64,000 bases of DNA from Gilvimarinus sp. 2_MG-2023. GTDB lineage: Bacteria > Pseudomonadota > Gammaproteobacteria > Pseudomonadales > Cellvibrionaceae. The notes under the pieces are model-generated. The model did not search any database. It was not told the DNA's origin and saw only the letters and a program-made list of their open reading frames with translations. The translations under genes were made by a program, and so were the position numbers. Shown here piece by piece: positions 36,216-46,956 of the stretch. The DNA is taken from assembly GCF_030547685.1 (NCBI RefSeq), contig NZ_JAUOQM010000021.1:86400-150399 (forward strand). Reading direction: 5' to 3'. How positions within the stretch are numbered: position 1 is the first letter of the stretch; every line of letters begins with the position of its first letter.

Positions 36216-37955
36216 ATGCAGCAGCAGCGCTTACAGTCGTGGCGTTTTTACAGCGTGGTTATTGCCATGCTGCTGCTGGCTGCCGTCTTGTTGTGGCGGA
36301 TGGCATCGCTACAGGTGTTGCCCGATGCTGACCGTGGTTTTGAGTTTTTGCAGGGCCAGGGTGAGGCTCGAACAGTAAGAACCGAGCCTATCAGTGCTTA
36401 TCGCGGTGTAATTACCGATCGCAATGGCGAGCCTTTGGCGGTGAGTACGCCGGTAGAGTCTATTTGGGCCAACCCTAAGGTTTTGCTTCAGCACCCCAAA
36501 GATTGGTCGCGATTAGCGCAGGCGCTGTCCTGGGATAAGGCCATGCTGGAGTCACGTTTAGTCAAATTCAGCGCAAAAGAATTTATGTACCTGGAGCGCC
36601 ATCTCCCCCCACATGAAGCGGCGACAATTCTCGATCTGGGTATTGATGGAGTCTATGCCCAGCGTGAATATCGCCGTTACTATCCAGCCGGTGAAGTGAC
36701 GGCCCATTTAGTGGGTATGACCGATATCGATGATCGCGGTCAGGAGGGGATGGAATTAGCTTACGACGCATGGCTCACGGGTGAGTCGGGCGCCAAACAA
36801 GTTATGAAAGATTTGCGTGGCCGAACCATTAAAGAGCTGGGGTTGATTAAGTCCGCGCGCAGCGGTCAAGCCATGGCGTTAAGTATTGATCTGCGATTGC
36901 AGTATGTGGCGTATCGCGAGCTCAAGCAGGCGGTTGCTAATTTTGGTGCCAAGGCGGGCTCTGTGGTTGTGCTCAATGCAAAAACCGGAGAGGTCTTAGC
37001 GATGGCAAACCAGCCGTCTTACAATCCTAATGATCGCAGTAATATCGCCCCTGCAAGTTTACGTAATCGCGCCATCACAGATGTGTTTGAACCGGGGTCA
37101 ACCATTAAGCCATTGGCCGTTTTGGCTGCGTTAGAGACGGAGCAATTTAAGCCATACACCGTGATAGATACCACGCCTGGGTACGTTCAAGTGGGGCGGA
37201 AAACACTACTTGATCCGGTCAATTATGGTGAGCTGGACATTACCCGGATTATTGCCAAGTCAAGCCAAGTGGGTATGACTAAAATGGCGCTGCAATTAGA
37301 GCCTGACGTCGTTCGCGATATGTACTACCGGTTGGGTCTAGGGCAAGGCACCGGAACCGGCTTTCCCGGTGAGGCGGTGGGTGTGTTACCGGAATATGAT
37401 CGCTGGCGACCCATTCAGCAGGCGACCTATGCATTTGGCTACGGGCTGAATTTAACCGTTGTGCAGTTGGCGCAAGCGTACGCAGTGATTGCCAATGAAG
37501 GTGTAAAGCGCCCAGTGAGTTTATTGCGCACGGATAAATCCCCGCCCGGACAGAAAGTTGTAGAAGCTCATTATGCTCGCGATGTTATGAAAATGTTGCG
37601 CAAGGTGGTTAGCGATGACGGCACTGGCAGCAGAGCTTTTATCGATTCCTATTCAGTTGCTGGGAAAACCGGTACCGCGCATAAAGCGGATGCTGGCGGT
37701 TATGCTGATCATCTATATATTGGCTCGTTTGTTGGAGTAGCACCGGCCGATGATCCGGAAATTATTGTTGCGGTCATGATTGATGAGCCACGAGATACCA
37801 AGTATCACGGTGGTCAGGTAGCGGCTCCAACATTTGCCAAAATTACCGAAGATGCTTTGCGTCTGCTGCAAGAACCCCCTCATAGCAAGCCTGTTCGTCT
37901 TAGTGTTAGTCCTAAGTCGGTTGATCAGCTTGCCGCTCACGGGGTGGCATTATAA
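36216..37955 (+). CDS. ftsI: Peptidoglycan D,D-transpeptidase FtsI (PBP3)
   Basis: FtsI crosslinks septal peptidoglycan and is a target of beta-lactams. The 579-residue protein has an N-terminal transmembrane helix (about 12-32), a dimerisation domain and the transpeptidase domain. The nucleophile is S295 in STIK, and the KTG motif is at 484-486 in AGKTGTAHK. The middle motif is S349-S350-Q351, where most FtsI proteins have SSN. The rest of the domain is intact (FGYGLNLTVVQLAQAYA), so activity is likely. The gene begins 3 bases after ftsL and overlaps murE by one base. Confidence 0.97.
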   Translation: MQQQRLQSWRFYSVVIAMLLLAAVLLWRMASLQVLPDADRGFEFLQGQGEARTVRTEPISAYRGVITDRNGEPLAVSTPVESIWANPKVLLQHPKDWSRLAQALSWDKAMLESRLVKFSAKEFMYLERHLPPHEAATILDLGIDGVYAQREYRRYYPAGEVTAHLVGMTDIDDRGQEGMELAYDAWLTGESGAKQVMKDLRGRTIKELGLIKSARSGQAMALSIDLRLQYVAYRELKQAVANFGAKAGSVVVLNAKTGEVLAMANQPSYNPNDRSNIAPASLRNRAITDVFEPGSTIKPLAVLAALETEQFKPYTVIDTTPGYVQVGRKTLLDPVNYGELDITRIIAKSSQVGMTKMALQLEPDVVRDMYYRLGLGQGTGTGFPGEAVGVLPEYDRWRPIQQATYAFGYGLNLTVVQLAQAYAVIANEGVKRPVSLLRTDKSPPGQKVVEAHYARDVMKMLRKVVSDDGTGSRAFIDSYSVAGKTGTAHKADAGGYADHLYIGSFVGVAPADDPEIIVAVMIDEPRDTKYHGGQVAAPTFAKITEDALRLLQEPPHSKPVRLSVSPKSVDQLAAHGVAL

Positions 37956-39439
37956 TGCGCGCGACGACAATGAAAATAGAGTCGCTGCTAGAGGAATCTC
38001 CATCCTCATTGGCGAAGCAAACGTTTACGGGTATTACCTTAGACAGCCGTAATGTGTTGCCGGGTGACCTGTTTATCGCCTTGCAAGGAGCACGCATTAA
38101 TGCGGTCGATTACATAGATGACGCGATAGAGGCTGGGGCCGTTGCAGTGCTGGCGGATAAGCGTGGGTTTGATGATCATTTTAATGCACGATCAGTCGTG
38201 TGGATTGATCAGCTGGATAAAAAGCTCAGTCATATAGCTGGAATCGTCTTTGGCGACCCTAGCGCATCGATGGACGTGATCGGCATTACCGGCACCAATG
38301 GTAAAACAACAACAGCGTTGCTGATTGCTCAGTTAATGAGTTTGGTGGGAAAGAATGCCGCAAGTTTAGGTACATTGGGCTATGGAAAACCTCAAAGGGA
38401 AATAACTGCAACTGGGCTAACAACGCCTGACGCGATTACTGTTCAGCGAGCTTTGCAAGAGCTGGCCGCTGATGGTGTTGACGCCTTGGCTATGGAAGTT
38501 TCTTCTCATGCACTGGTACAGCACCGGGTAAAAGACATACGAATTACCACGGCTATTTTTACCAATTTATCTCACGATCATCTCGATTATCACGGTGATT
38601 TTAAGCAGTACGGTAAAGCTAAAGCTAAATTGTTGAAAAGCCGAGGCCTGAAGCACGCAATTTTGAACCTTGATGATGTGTGGTGTGCTGGCCTGCAGAA
38701 GCGGGCGGCTAAATATGCCGAGTGTTTTACTTATTCAATACATAATCCTAAGGCAGATTTATATTGTCACTCGTTGCAATATTCATGCAGTGGTGTTTCC
38801 GGTCGTATCGAATTTCGCGGTGAATCGGCATCATTTAATTCACCGCTAATTGGTGAATTTAATGCGAGTAATTTATTGGCGGCCATAAGTGCGATATTAA
38901 TTCGCGGCTATGATCTTAAGCGAGTCGTACAATACGTACCGCTTTTGAAGTCGGCGCCGGGTCGCATGGAGCAGGTACAGCTGGGTCCGGAGCAAGGTGT
39001 GCAAGTTGTGGTTGATTACGCTCACACACCGGATGCACTCATAAAAGCATTGCGAGCGTTGCGCTTACATGCAGACGGCAGTGTCTGGTGTGTTTTCGGT
39101 TGTGGTGGTGATCGCGATGTCGAAAAAAGATCTATTATGGGACGCGCCGCGGAAAAATCCTCTGATTATATAATTGTGACTAACGATAACCCTCGAAGCG
39201 AAGACCCTGCTGCTATTGCAGCTCAAATCGTTGAGGGTATGCACAATCCGGAGCGCTGCCTGGTTATTCCCGATAGAGAGAAAGCTATAGAGTTAGCGGT
39301 ACAGCAAGCCGCAGCGGGCGATGCTGTTCTTATTGCCGGTAAAGGGCATGAGCAGGTCCAGATTTTTGCTGACAAAGAGAGCCGTTTTAACGATGTGGAG
39401 TGCGCAATAAGCGCTCTACAAAAACGGGGAGGCGCATAA
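37955..39439 (+). CDS. murE: UDP-MurNAc-L-Ala-D-Glu:meso-diaminopimelate ligase
   Basis: MurE adds the third residue of the peptidoglycan stem peptide. The 494-residue protein has the ATP loop ITGTNGKTTTALLIA, the carbamylated-lysine region YGKAKAKLL, and the specificity motif TNDNPRSEDP (DNPR), which indicates meso-diaminopimelate rather than lysine. The start ATG overlaps the ftsI stop (TAATG); ATG 37970 is an alternative. Confidence 0.97.
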   Translation: MRATTMKIESLLEESPSSLAKQTFTGITLDSRNVLPGDLFIALQGARINAVDYIDDAIEAGAVAVLADKRGFDDHFNARSVVWIDQLDKKLSHIAGIVFGDPSASMDVIGITGTNGKTTTALLIAQLMSLVGKNAASLGTLGYGKPQREITATGLTTPDAITVQRALQELAADGVDALAMEVSSHALVQHRVKDIRITTAIFTNLSHDHLDYHGDFKQYGKAKAKLLKSRGLKHAILNLDDVWCAGLQKRAAKYAECFTYSIHNPKADLYCHSLQYSCSGVSGRIEFRGESASFNSPLIGEFNASNLLAAISAILIRGYDLKRVVQYVPLLKSAPGRMEQVQLGPEQGVQVVVDYAHTPDALIKALRALRLHADGSVWCVFGCGGDRDVEKRSIMGRAAEKSSDYIIVTNDNPRSEDPAAIAAQIVEGMHNPERCLVIPDREKAIELAVQQAAAGDAVLIAGKGHEQVQIFADKESRFNDVECAISALQKRGGA

Positions 39440-40815
39440 TGATTGGCACTATGACAATTGCTCAATTGCGCGATGATTTTTCTCGCTATGCAGCGGCTCT
39501 TGCTACTGGTAACAGTCAGTCCTTTCAACAAGTGGGTATTGATTCGCGCAAAATAAAAGCGGGTGATTTTTTCGTCGCACTGCGCGGCCCCAATTTCGAT
39601 GGCCATGCGTATTTGCAGCAGGTACAAGAAAAAGGGGCTGTAGGTGCCTTGGTTGATACGGTTGACCCCGATTGTGATTTACCTCAGTTGCAAGTAGACG
39701 ACACTGTATTGGGGTTGGGTGAATTGGCTCGTATTAATCGCCAACGTTTTACCGGCCCGGTAATTGCAGTTACAGGCTCCAGCGGTAAAACAACGGTTCG
39801 AACAATGGTTGATGGTATCTTGCGTGAGCAAGGCCCTGTGCTGTCGACTCAAGGTAACCTCAATAATCATATTGGTGTGCCACTTACGTTACTGCGTTTA
39901 TCGGGCAATGAGAGTTTTGCGATTGTCGAGATGGGAGCAAGTAGCATTGGCGAAATAGCTTACTTGTGTGAACTTGCCCTGCCTGATGTCGGTTTGGTCA
40001 ATAATGTTATGCCTGCTCATCTAGAGGGGTTTGGTTCTCTAGAGGGAGTGGCGGAAGCCAAAGGTGAAATTTATCAGGGTGTTAAAGCTGATGGTTGTTG
40101 TGTGATTAATATCGATGACCAGTTTTCCGGTCAGTGGTTGTCGCAGATCAAAAAACGAACACTGCTTACATTCTCGCTGAACAATACCCAGGCCAACTGT
40201 TATGCATCGAATATTCAAACTTCAGCCAGTGGTTTGAGCTTTGATTTGCAATTGTTGGGGCGCACTTTACCAGTACAACTTCCGGTTAGTGGTTACCATA
40301 ATGTTCGCAATGCCTTAGCTGCAGCCTGCTGCGCTTATGCTGTTGGAGCCCGAGATGAATCTATTGTTGAGGGGCTTGCTCGGTTTAATCCGGTTGATGG
40401 GCGAATGAAGTTTTGCGCGGGCCCTCATGGCAGTACCATTATTGATGACTCCTACAATGCCAATCCAGGTTCGGTGCGTGCGGCAATTGATGTTTTGGCA
40501 GAGATTAAAGGTGTGAATATTTTAGTTATGGGAGATATGGGTGAGCTGGGTGATGAGTCCTATTTGCATCATGCCGACATAGGTGCATACGCTTCAGAAA
40601 AATCCCTACAAGCTGTATTTACTATCGGTTCAATGGCAAAGGCTGTGGCGGAACACTTTGATGGGCCGTGTAAACATTTTGAGACGCAGGATGATCTTAT
40701 CAGTCATTTATTATGTGTGATGACTGACAGCGACTGCACTGTATTAATTAAAGGCTCTCGTAGCGCGCGTATGGACTTAGTCGCCGAGGCATTGATTCGC
40801 GGGGAAGATATCTAA
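39439..40815 (+). CDS. murF: UDP-MurNAc-tripeptide:D-alanyl-D-alanine ligase
   Basis: MurF attaches D-Ala-D-Ala to the UDP-MurNAc tripeptide. The 458-residue protein has [17 protein letters not shown] at the N-terminal domain, the ATP loop [15 protein letters not shown] and the C-terminal [16 protein letters not shown] longer frame from 39400 is rejected because ATG 39439 has GGGAGG just upstream and overlaps the murE stop by one base. Confidence 0.97.
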   Translation: MIGTMTIAQLRDDFSRYAAALATGNSQSFQQVGIDSRKIKAGDFFVALRGPNFDGHAYLQQVQEKGAVGALVDTVDPDCDLPQLQVDDTVLGLGELARINRQRFTGPVIAVTGSSGKTTVRTMVDGILREQGPVLSTQGNLNNHIGVPLTLLRLSGNESFAIVEMGASSIGEIAYLCELALPDVGLVNNVMPAHLEGFGSLEGVAEAKGEIYQGVKADGCCVINIDDQFSGQWLSQIKKRTLLTFSLNNTQANCYASNIQTSASGLSFDLQLLGRTLPVQLPVSGYHNVRNALAAACCAYAVGARDESIVEGLARFNPVDGRMKFCAGPHGSTIIDDSYNANPGSVRAAIDVLAEIKGVNILVMGDMGELGDESYLHHADIGAYASEKSLQAVFTIGSMAKAVAEHFDGPCKHFETQDDLISHLLCVMTDSDCTVLIKGSRSARMDLVAEALIRGEDI

Positions 40816-41897
40816 TGTTGCTCTGGTTGGCTGAAAACTTACAAGAATACAACAGTCACTTTTTTGTGTTTCAGTACCTGACGTTGCGCGCTATTTTGAG
40901 TGTTATGACCGCCTTAGGCATTTCATTGTTAATGGGCCCCTGGATGATTCGTAAATTGAATCAGTTGCAAATAGGGCAGTCAGTGAGAGACGACGGACCT
41001 CAATCGCATCTGACCAAGTCGGGCACGCCGACCATGGGTGGTACTTTAATTCTGGCGTCTATCTTTATCAGTACTTTGTTGTGGGCTGATTTGGCAAATC
41101 GATATGTATGGGTAGTGTTGATGGTGACCGCAGTATTTGGTGCTGTGGGCTGGGTGGATGATTACCGAAAAGTAGTACAAAAAAATTCGCGTGGGTTACC
41201 AGCGCGCTGGAAATACCTGTGGCAATCGGTTGGGGGTGTTGGTGCTGCCGTTTTTTTGTATATGACTGCAACGGAAGCGGTAGAAACTCAATTGTTTTTA
41301 CCCTTTTTGAAAGACTTTGCGTTGGAGTTGGGTGTTTTTTATGTGGTGCTGACCTACTTTGTCGTGGTCGGGTCAAGTAACGCGGTGAACCTAACCGATG
41401 GTTTAGATGGCTTGGCCATTATGCCGTCGGTGATGGTGGCGGGTGCTCTCGGTGTGATTGCCTATGTCACTGGGCACTTTGAATTTGCACAGTACCTGCA
41501 TATTGCTCATGTGCCTGGCAGTGGTGAGCTGGTGGTTTTTTGCGCTGCGTTGTGCGGCGCGGGTTTAGGTTTTCTCTGGTTTAACACCTATCCCGCACAG
41601 GTGTTTATGGGTGATGTGGGCGCGCTGTCGCTGGGCGCTGCACTGGGCATTATTGCTGTCATCGTGCGTCATGAAATAGTGTTTTTTATTATGGGTGGCG
41701 TTTTTGTTATGGAAACCGTCTCGGTGATTTTGCAAGTAGGTTCATATAAATTGACCGGCCGACGAATTTTTCGAATGGCGCCACTGCACCACCATTTTGA
41801 GTTGAAAGGTTGGCCGGAACCACGAGTGATTGTGCGGTTTTGGATTATCACCGTTATGTTGGTCCTGTTTGGGCTGGCGACACTGAAATTACGTTGA
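40815..41897 (+). CDS. mraY: Phospho-N-acetylmuramoyl-pentapeptide transferase
   Basis: MraY transfers phospho-MurNAc-pentapeptide to undecaprenyl phosphate, making lipid I on the inner membrane. The 360-residue protein has ten membrane segments and the conserved [50 protein letters not shown] and [14 protein letters not shown]. It overlaps the murF stop by one base. Confidence 0.97.
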   Translation: MLLWLAENLQEYNSHFFVFQYLTLRAILSVMTALGISLLMGPWMIRKLNQLQIGQSVRDDGPQSHLTKSGTPTMGGTLILASIFISTLLWADLANRYVWVVLMVTAVFGAVGWVDDYRKVVQKNSRGLPARWKYLWQSVGGVGAAVFLYMTATEAVETQLFLPFLKDFALELGVFYVVLTYFVVVGSSNAVNLTDGLDGLAIMPSVMVAGALGVIAYVTGHFEFAQYLHIAHVPGSGELVVFCAALCGAGLGFLWFNTYPAQVFMGDVGALSLGAALGIIAVIVRHEIVFFIMGGVFVMETVSVILQVGSYKLTGRRIFRMAPLHHHFELKGWPEPRVIVRFWIITVMLVLFGLATLKLR

Positions 41898-41905
41898 GGT
41901 TAAGC

Positions 41906-43255
41906 GTGAGTGAGCTGATTGCAACAAGTAGATGCGTAGCAGTTATAGGCACCGGAATTACCGGCCTGTCTGTTGCGCGCTTTTTGCAAGAATCAGGGCA
42001 GCGTTTTACGTTTTTTGATACACGCGAACTGCCACCCAATGCCACTCTTATCGCTGAGCAGTTTCCCGATGTGCATTGTGAGTTTGGCTCGTGGGATGAG
42101 TCGTTGCTCTTGTCCATGGACGAAATTATTGTCAGCCCAGGGGTGAGTCTGAAAGAGCCACGGCTGGCGCTGGCGAAAGCACAGGGCGTGGCAGTGTTGG
42201 GTGATATCGATCTATTTGTGCAACATGCAAAAGCTCCCATTATCGCTATTACCGGGTCAAATGCTAAAAGTACGGTCACCACATTAGTGGGAGAAATGGC
42301 CCAGGCGCAAGGGGTAAATGTTGCTGTCGGTGGAAATTTAGGCACGCCTGCGCTGGATTTATTGAATGATGCCATAGAGTTGTATGTGTTGGAGTTATCC
42401 AGCTTTCAGTTGGAGACTACATCCAAGCTCGGTGCGCAGGTTGCCAGCATTCTCAATATCAGTCCCGACCATATGGATAGATATGACTCCATACCTGCCT
42501 ATCATGCGGCTAAACAACGAGTGTATTTTGGTGCGCAGCAGGTGGTTGTCAATCGACGTGATATTTTAACCCATCCTCCAATTGCAGCGGATGTAACGGT
42601 CACCTCTTTCGGAGGCAGTGCTGACTTTAAAAATATGGGGCTGCAGGTGCGTGAAGGGGAAGCATGGCTTTGCGATCAGCTCACTCCTTTAATGCCGGTC
42701 GGCGAGTTGAGTATTGTCGGCAGTCATAATGTCGATAATGCACTGGCTGCATTAGCTATAGGCAAAGCGGCAGGCTTCACGCAAGAGGCTATGGTTCAGG
42801 CGTTGCGTTCATTTAGAGGTTTACCTCATCGCTGTGAGCCCGTTGGTGTTATCGACGACGTTAAGTTTATCAATGATTCTAAGGGCACCAATGTCGGTGC
42901 CACCTTGGCCGCTATTAACGGATTGGCTAATCCCTCGGCAAAGTTGGTAGTTCTGTTGGGCGGAGTAGCCAAAGATGCTGATTTTTCAGCGTTAAAGCCT
43001 GTGTTAATGCAACAGGCTCGCCATGTGATTGTATACGGCCAAGATGCATCGTTATTGGCAGAGGCTTTACAGGGGGTGCCTGGTTTGGTGCAAGTGGCCG
43101 GTATGGCTGAGGCCTTTGACTCTGCCCGAAAGTTTGCTCAACCCAAAGATAGCGTGCTCTTAAGTCCGGCTTGTGCAAGTTTTGATGAGTTCGATAATTA
43201 TATTCAGCGCGGGGAAATTTTCTCCCGCTGGGTGGGAGAGGCTGCGAATGGTTAA
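41906..43255 (+). CDS. murD: UDP-MurNAc-L-alanine:D-glutamate ligase
   Basis: MurD adds D-glutamate to UDP-MurNAc-L-Ala. The 449-residue protein has the N-terminal Rossmann domain (VAVIGTGITGLSVARFL), the ATP loop AITGSNAKSTVTTLVGE and the late NDSKGTNVGATLAAING. In the P-loop the usual GTNGKST reads GSNAKST, a common variant. GTG 41906 is preferred over the frame opening inside mraY at 41810, because it gives the family start and has a GAGG sequence upstream. Confidence 0.95.
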   Translation: MSELIATSRCVAVIGTGITGLSVARFLQESGQRFTFFDTRELPPNATLIAEQFPDVHCEFGSWDESLLLSMDEIIVSPGVSLKEPRLALAKAQGVAVLGDIDLFVQHAKAPIIAITGSNAKSTVTTLVGEMAQAQGVNVAVGGNLGTPALDLLNDAIELYVLELSSFQLETTSKLGAQVASILNISPDHMDRYDSIPAYHAAKQRVYFGAQQVVVNRRDILTHPPIAADVTVTSFGGSADFKNMGLQVREGEAWLCDQLTPLMPVGELSIVGSHNVDNALAALAIGKAAGFTQEAMVQALRSFRGLPHRCEPVGVIDDVKFINDSKGTNVGATLAAINGLANPSAKLVVLLGGVAKDADFSALKPVLMQQARHVIVYGQDASLLAEALQGVPGLVQVAGMAEAFDSARKFAQPKDSVLLSPACASFDEFDNYIQRGEIFSRWVGEAANG

Positions 43256-44447
43256 GTGGCAGCCGCTTTTGCCCGCTAGTGAACCAGACTGGAAGCTTCT
43301 GCTTTTATGGGGCGCGCTGGTGTCTGTGGGTATTGTTATGGTGGCCTCCGCCTCTATTGCCTTTGCTTCGGCGTACTATGGCAATGCGTTTTATTTTGTG
43401 GAGCGCCACATAATTTTTCTCGTTATGGGGGTCACCAGTGCAGCGGTTGTGTTTTTAGTGCCGGGTGAGCTTTGGCAAAAGCTGGGTGAGCCCCTGTTAA
43501 TTGTAGCGATAATGCTTTTGGTTGTTGTATTAATCCCCGGAATTGGGAAAAAAGTGAATGGTTCGCAACGCTGGATTAGCTTTGGGTTTTTTGCGGTGCA
43601 GATTTCAGAGCTGGCTAAATTTGCGGTGATTATATTCTTCGCCAGTTATTTTTCGAGACGTCAGCCAGTGGCTGTTAGCAGTTGGAAAGAGTTTGGTGCT
43701 TTAATTGCTGTGTTGGGGGTGCTACTTGCCCTTTTAATACTGGAGCCGGATTTTGGTAGCACAGTTGTGATTGGTGCGACCAGCATCGCCATAATGTTTA
43801 TTGCAGGTTTAAAGCTTAGGTATTTTTTACCTATGGCACTGGGTGCTTTGGGGATGCTGGCTGCGCTGGCAGTTGCTAGTCCATATCGATTGAAACGGTT
43901 GGTGACATTCTTAGATCCTTGGGCAGATCAATTTAATTCAGGCTATCAACTGACCCAGTCATTAATCGCGTTTGGGCGCGGCGAGTGGTTTGGTGTTGGC
44001 TTGGGTAATAGTGTACAAAAGTTGTTTTTTTTGCCTGAGGCTCATACCGATTTTATTTTTGCCATTATTGCAGAAGAAATCGGGTTAATAGGCTGTGTAT
44101 TGTTGTTGGCAATATTCGCCGGGCTTATAAAGCGCACTTTGACAATTGCCAGCCGCTGCTACAATCGACATTTATTTTTTTATGCCTATGCCTGTTTTGG
44201 TGTGGCGATTGTTTTGTCGCTGCAGGTGTTTATTAATGTGGGAGTGTCTTGTGGCTTATTGCCCACTAAAGGCTTGACCTTACCGTTTATTAGCTACGGC
44301 GGTAGTAGCTTGATCATTTGTTGTTCGATGCTGGCCTTGGTGATGAGAGCGTCGATGGAAGCCAATGTGGTGCCGCAGACGCAAACAGCTGTGACTAATC
44401 CATCGCGCTTGCGACGAGAGTCAATGGTTGCAGGAGAAATGTCATGA
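43248..44447 (+). CDS. ftsW: Lipid II polymerase FtsW
   Basis: FtsW is the SEDS-family glycosyltransferase that works with FtsI at the septum. The 399-residue membrane protein has VMVASASIAFA, GKKVNGSQRWISFGFFAVQ, LLALLILEPDFGSTVVI and the late GLLPTKGLTLPFISYGGSSL. ATG 43248 overlaps the murD stop by 8 bases; a longer frame from 43173 is rejected. Confidence 0.97.
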   Translation: MVKWQPLLPASEPDWKLLLLWGALVSVGIVMVASASIAFASAYYGNAFYFVERHIIFLVMGVTSAAVVFLVPGELWQKLGEPLLIVAIMLLVVVLIPGIGKKVNGSQRWISFGFFAVQISELAKFAVIIFFASYFSRRQPVAVSSWKEFGALIAVLGVLLALLILEPDFGSTVVIGATSIAIMFIAGLKLRYFLPMALGALGMLAALAVASPYRLKRLVTFLDPWADQFNSGYQLTQSLIAFGRGEWFGVGLGNSVQKLFFLPEAHTDFIFAIIAEEIGLIGCVLLLAIFAGLIKRTLTIASRCYNRHLFFYAYACFGVAIVLSLQVFINVGVSCGLLPTKGLTLPFISYGGSSLIICCSMLALVMRASMEANVVPQTQTAVTNPSRLRRESMVAGEMS

Positions 44448-45514
44448 CACGGGTGGTTATTATGGCTGGTGGTACCGGTGGCCATGTGTTTCCTGCGCTC
44501 GCTCTCGCTGATGAGTTGCGTCGCCGCCAAGTACTTGTATCTTGGCTGGGAACAAAAGCGGGTATTGAGTCACGTTTAGTGCCCCAGGCGAATATTGACA
44601 TCGACTACCTCAGCGTTGAAGGCGTTCGTGGCCGAGGGCTCTTAGGATTGTTAAAGGCCCCATTTTTTATTGGGCGAGCTATTGTTCAGTCATTAAAAGT
44701 TTTAAAGAGTTTAAAGCCGGATGTGGTAGTTGGATTTGGTGGATTTGCATCTGGCCCCGGAGGTGTTGCTGCAAAGCTTTTGGGTGTTCCTTTGGTGATT
44801 CATGAGCAAAATGCCATTGCCGGTACAACGAATAAAATTTTGAGCCGTGTGGCCATTAAAACACTGACCGGATTTGAAAATGTGTTCGCGCAAGGTCTGT
44901 GGGTCGGTAATCCAGTTCGAGCGAGTATTCAGGCTCTGCCAGAGCCGAGTGTGCGATACGCCGCGCGTGGAGAAGAGCCTTTGCGACTATTGGTGCTGGG
45001 AGGGAGCTTGGGGGCGTTAGCTATTAATGAGTTAGTGCCTAGCGCCGTTGCATTAATAGAGGAGAGCCAGCGTCCACAAATTCGTCACCAGTGTGGCGCC
45101 AAGCATGTTGAGATAACATCAGCCGCTTATGTGAAAGCCCAAGTAAAGGCGAAAGTTGAGCCTTTTATTGAAGATATGAGTGAAGCGTATGGATGGGCTG
45201 ATTATGTTATTTGCCGGGCCGGGGCGCTCACAGTGGCAGAACTGGCATCGGCAGGGGTGGCCGCCTTACTTGTGCCTTTACCCAGCGCTATTGATGACCA
45301 CCAGACGCATAATGCCGCCGTATTAGCCGGGGGCGGCGCTGCACTCAGTGTGGCACAACGCGATTTAAACTCACAAACATTAGCTGATTTGCTGCACCAG
45401 CACTGCGCTAAGCGCTCAACACTTTTAGGCATGGCAGAAAATGCGCGAAAAGTGGATCGCCCTGAAGCGGTGCAAAGTGTGGCAAATCAGATTGAGGAAT
45501 TGGCGAATGGATAA
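44444..45514 (+). CDS. murG: UDP-GlcNAc:lipid I N-acetylglucosaminyltransferase
   Basis: MurG converts lipid I to lipid II on the cytoplasmic face. The 356-residue GT28 protein has [66 protein letters not shown] and [20 protein letters not shown]. The start ATG overlaps the ftsW stop (ATGA). Confidence 0.97.
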   Translation: MTRVVIMAGGTGGHVFPALALADELRRRQVLVSWLGTKAGIESRLVPQANIDIDYLSVEGVRGRGLLGLLKAPFFIGRAIVQSLKVLKSLKPDVVVGFGGFASGPGGVAAKLLGVPLVIHEQNAIAGTTNKILSRVAIKTLTGFENVFAQGLWVGNPVRASIQALPEPSVRYAARGEEPLRLLVLGGSLGALAINELVPSAVALIEESQRPQIRHQCGAKHVEITSAAYVKAQVKAKVEPFIEDMSEAYGWADYVICRAGALTVAELASAGVAALLVPLPSAIDDHQTHNAAVLAGGGAALSVAQRDLNSQTLADLLHQHCAKRSTLLGMAENARKVDRPEAVQSVANQIEELANG

Positions 45515-46934
45515 GTCCATAACCTATTACGAAGTTCCAGAAATGCGCCGTATTCGCCGTATTCATTTTATTGGTATTGGGGGCGCAGGCATGAGTGGTA
45601 TTGCCGAAGTGCTGTTAAATCAAGGATATGAGATTTCTGGATCAGATTTAAAAAAATCCGATGTCACTGAGCGTTTACAGTTAATGGGTGCACAGATATT
45701 TATCGGTCATAGTGCATCCCATGTTGCCGGTGTTGATGTGGTAGTGAACTCTAGTGCGGTGGGAGAGCACAACCCTGAGATGGTGGCGGCACGCGATAAA
45801 CGTATCCCTATTGTTCGTCGTGCAGAAATGCTTGCGGAATTAATGCGTTATCGGCACGGTATTGCTGTAGCTGGCACGCACGGCAAAACTACCACAACCA
45901 GTTTAATGGCGTCGGTGCTGGCTGCAGCGGATAGACACCCCACCTATATAATTGGTGGGGTCGTGAATAGCTCAGGCAGTAATGCCCAGCTGGGCGAAAG
46001 CCGGTATTTAGTAGCCGAAGCTGATGAGAGCGATGCATCGTTTCTACATTTGCAGCCAATGGTCGCTGTGGTTACTAATATTGATGCCGATCATATGGAT
46101 ACTTATGGCGGAGATTTCTCCAAGCTCAAGCAAACCTTTGTCGAGTTTCTGCATAACTTGCCATTTTATGGTGTGGCTGTGGTCTGCGGTGATGATCCCG
46201 TAGTGCAAGAGATTCTGAATGATGTGTCGCGTGCGGTAGTCACCTATGGCTTTTCTGAGCATTGCGATATACGTGCCATCGATGTTCATCAAAATAAAAT
46301 GCTATCGACTTTTAATGTCGTGGGTTCAGGTTTGAGTGAACCCTTAAGTGTCAAAATTAATATTCCAGGTGAGCACAACATATTAAACGCCTTGGCGGTT
46401 GTTGCAGTTGCCTTGGATGAAGGGGTGAGTCCACAGGCAATAGTGCAGGGCTTGGAAAGCTTCACTGGTGTTGGGCGGCGGTTTCAGGTGTATGGCGAGT
46501 TTCCGGTTTCTGAAGGCAACGCTATGCTAGTGGATGATTATGGTCATCATCCTCGAGAGGTGGCCGCCACTATTAAAGCCATTCGTGATGGTTGGCCAGA
46601 CCGGCGTTTGGTGATGGTATATCAACCGCATCGTTTTTCTCGTACGCGCGATCTATTCGAAGATTTTGTCGACGTGTTATCGGGGGTCGATGCTCTGGTA
46701 ATGCTTGAAGTTTACAGCGCCGGCGAAGAGCCCGTGCCCGGTGCCGATGGCCGTACTTTATGTCGAAGTATTCGCAACCGAGGCCTAATCGACCCCATTT
46801 TTGTTGAGGGCGTCGATGGTGTGCCCGCTGTTATTCAAGATGTTGTACAAGCTGGGGATATTGTCATAACTCAGGGGGCCGGTAATGTCGGCGCTCTGGC
46901 GGTTGAGTTGGCCAAGCGTCAACTTATTAATTAG
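45507..46934 (+). CDS. murC: UDP-MurNAc:L-alanine ligase
   Basis: MurC adds L-alanine to UDP-MurNAc, the first step of stem peptide assembly. The 475-residue protein has [63 protein letters not shown] and [19 protein letters not shown] 45507 is preferred because GAGGAA lies just upstream and the start overlaps the murG end by 8 bases; the frame opening at 45441 inside murG is rejected. Confidence 0.97.
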   Translation: MDKSITYYEVPEMRRIRRIHFIGIGGAGMSGIAEVLLNQGYEISGSDLKKSDVTERLQLMGAQIFIGHSASHVAGVDVVVNSSAVGEHNPEMVAARDKRIPIVRRAEMLAELMRYRHGIAVAGTHGKTTTTSLMASVLAAADRHPTYIIGGVVNSSGSNAQLGESRYLVAEADESDASFLHLQPMVAVVTNIDADHMDTYGGDFSKLKQTFVEFLHNLPFYGVAVVCGDDPVVQEILNDVSRAVVTYGFSEHCDIRAIDVHQNKMLSTFNVVGSGLSEPLSVKINIPGEHNILNALAVVAVALDEGVSPQAIVQGLESFTGVGRRFQVYGEFPVSEGNAMLVDDYGHHPREVAATIKAIRDGWPDRRLVMVYQPHRFSRTRDLFEDFVDVLSGVDALVMLEVYSAGEEPVPGADGRTLCRSIRNRGLIDPIFVEGVDGVPAVIQDVVQAGDIVITQGAGNVGALAVELAKRQLIN

Positions 46935-46956
46935 TGATAGTGAAGGAAATTATTCA

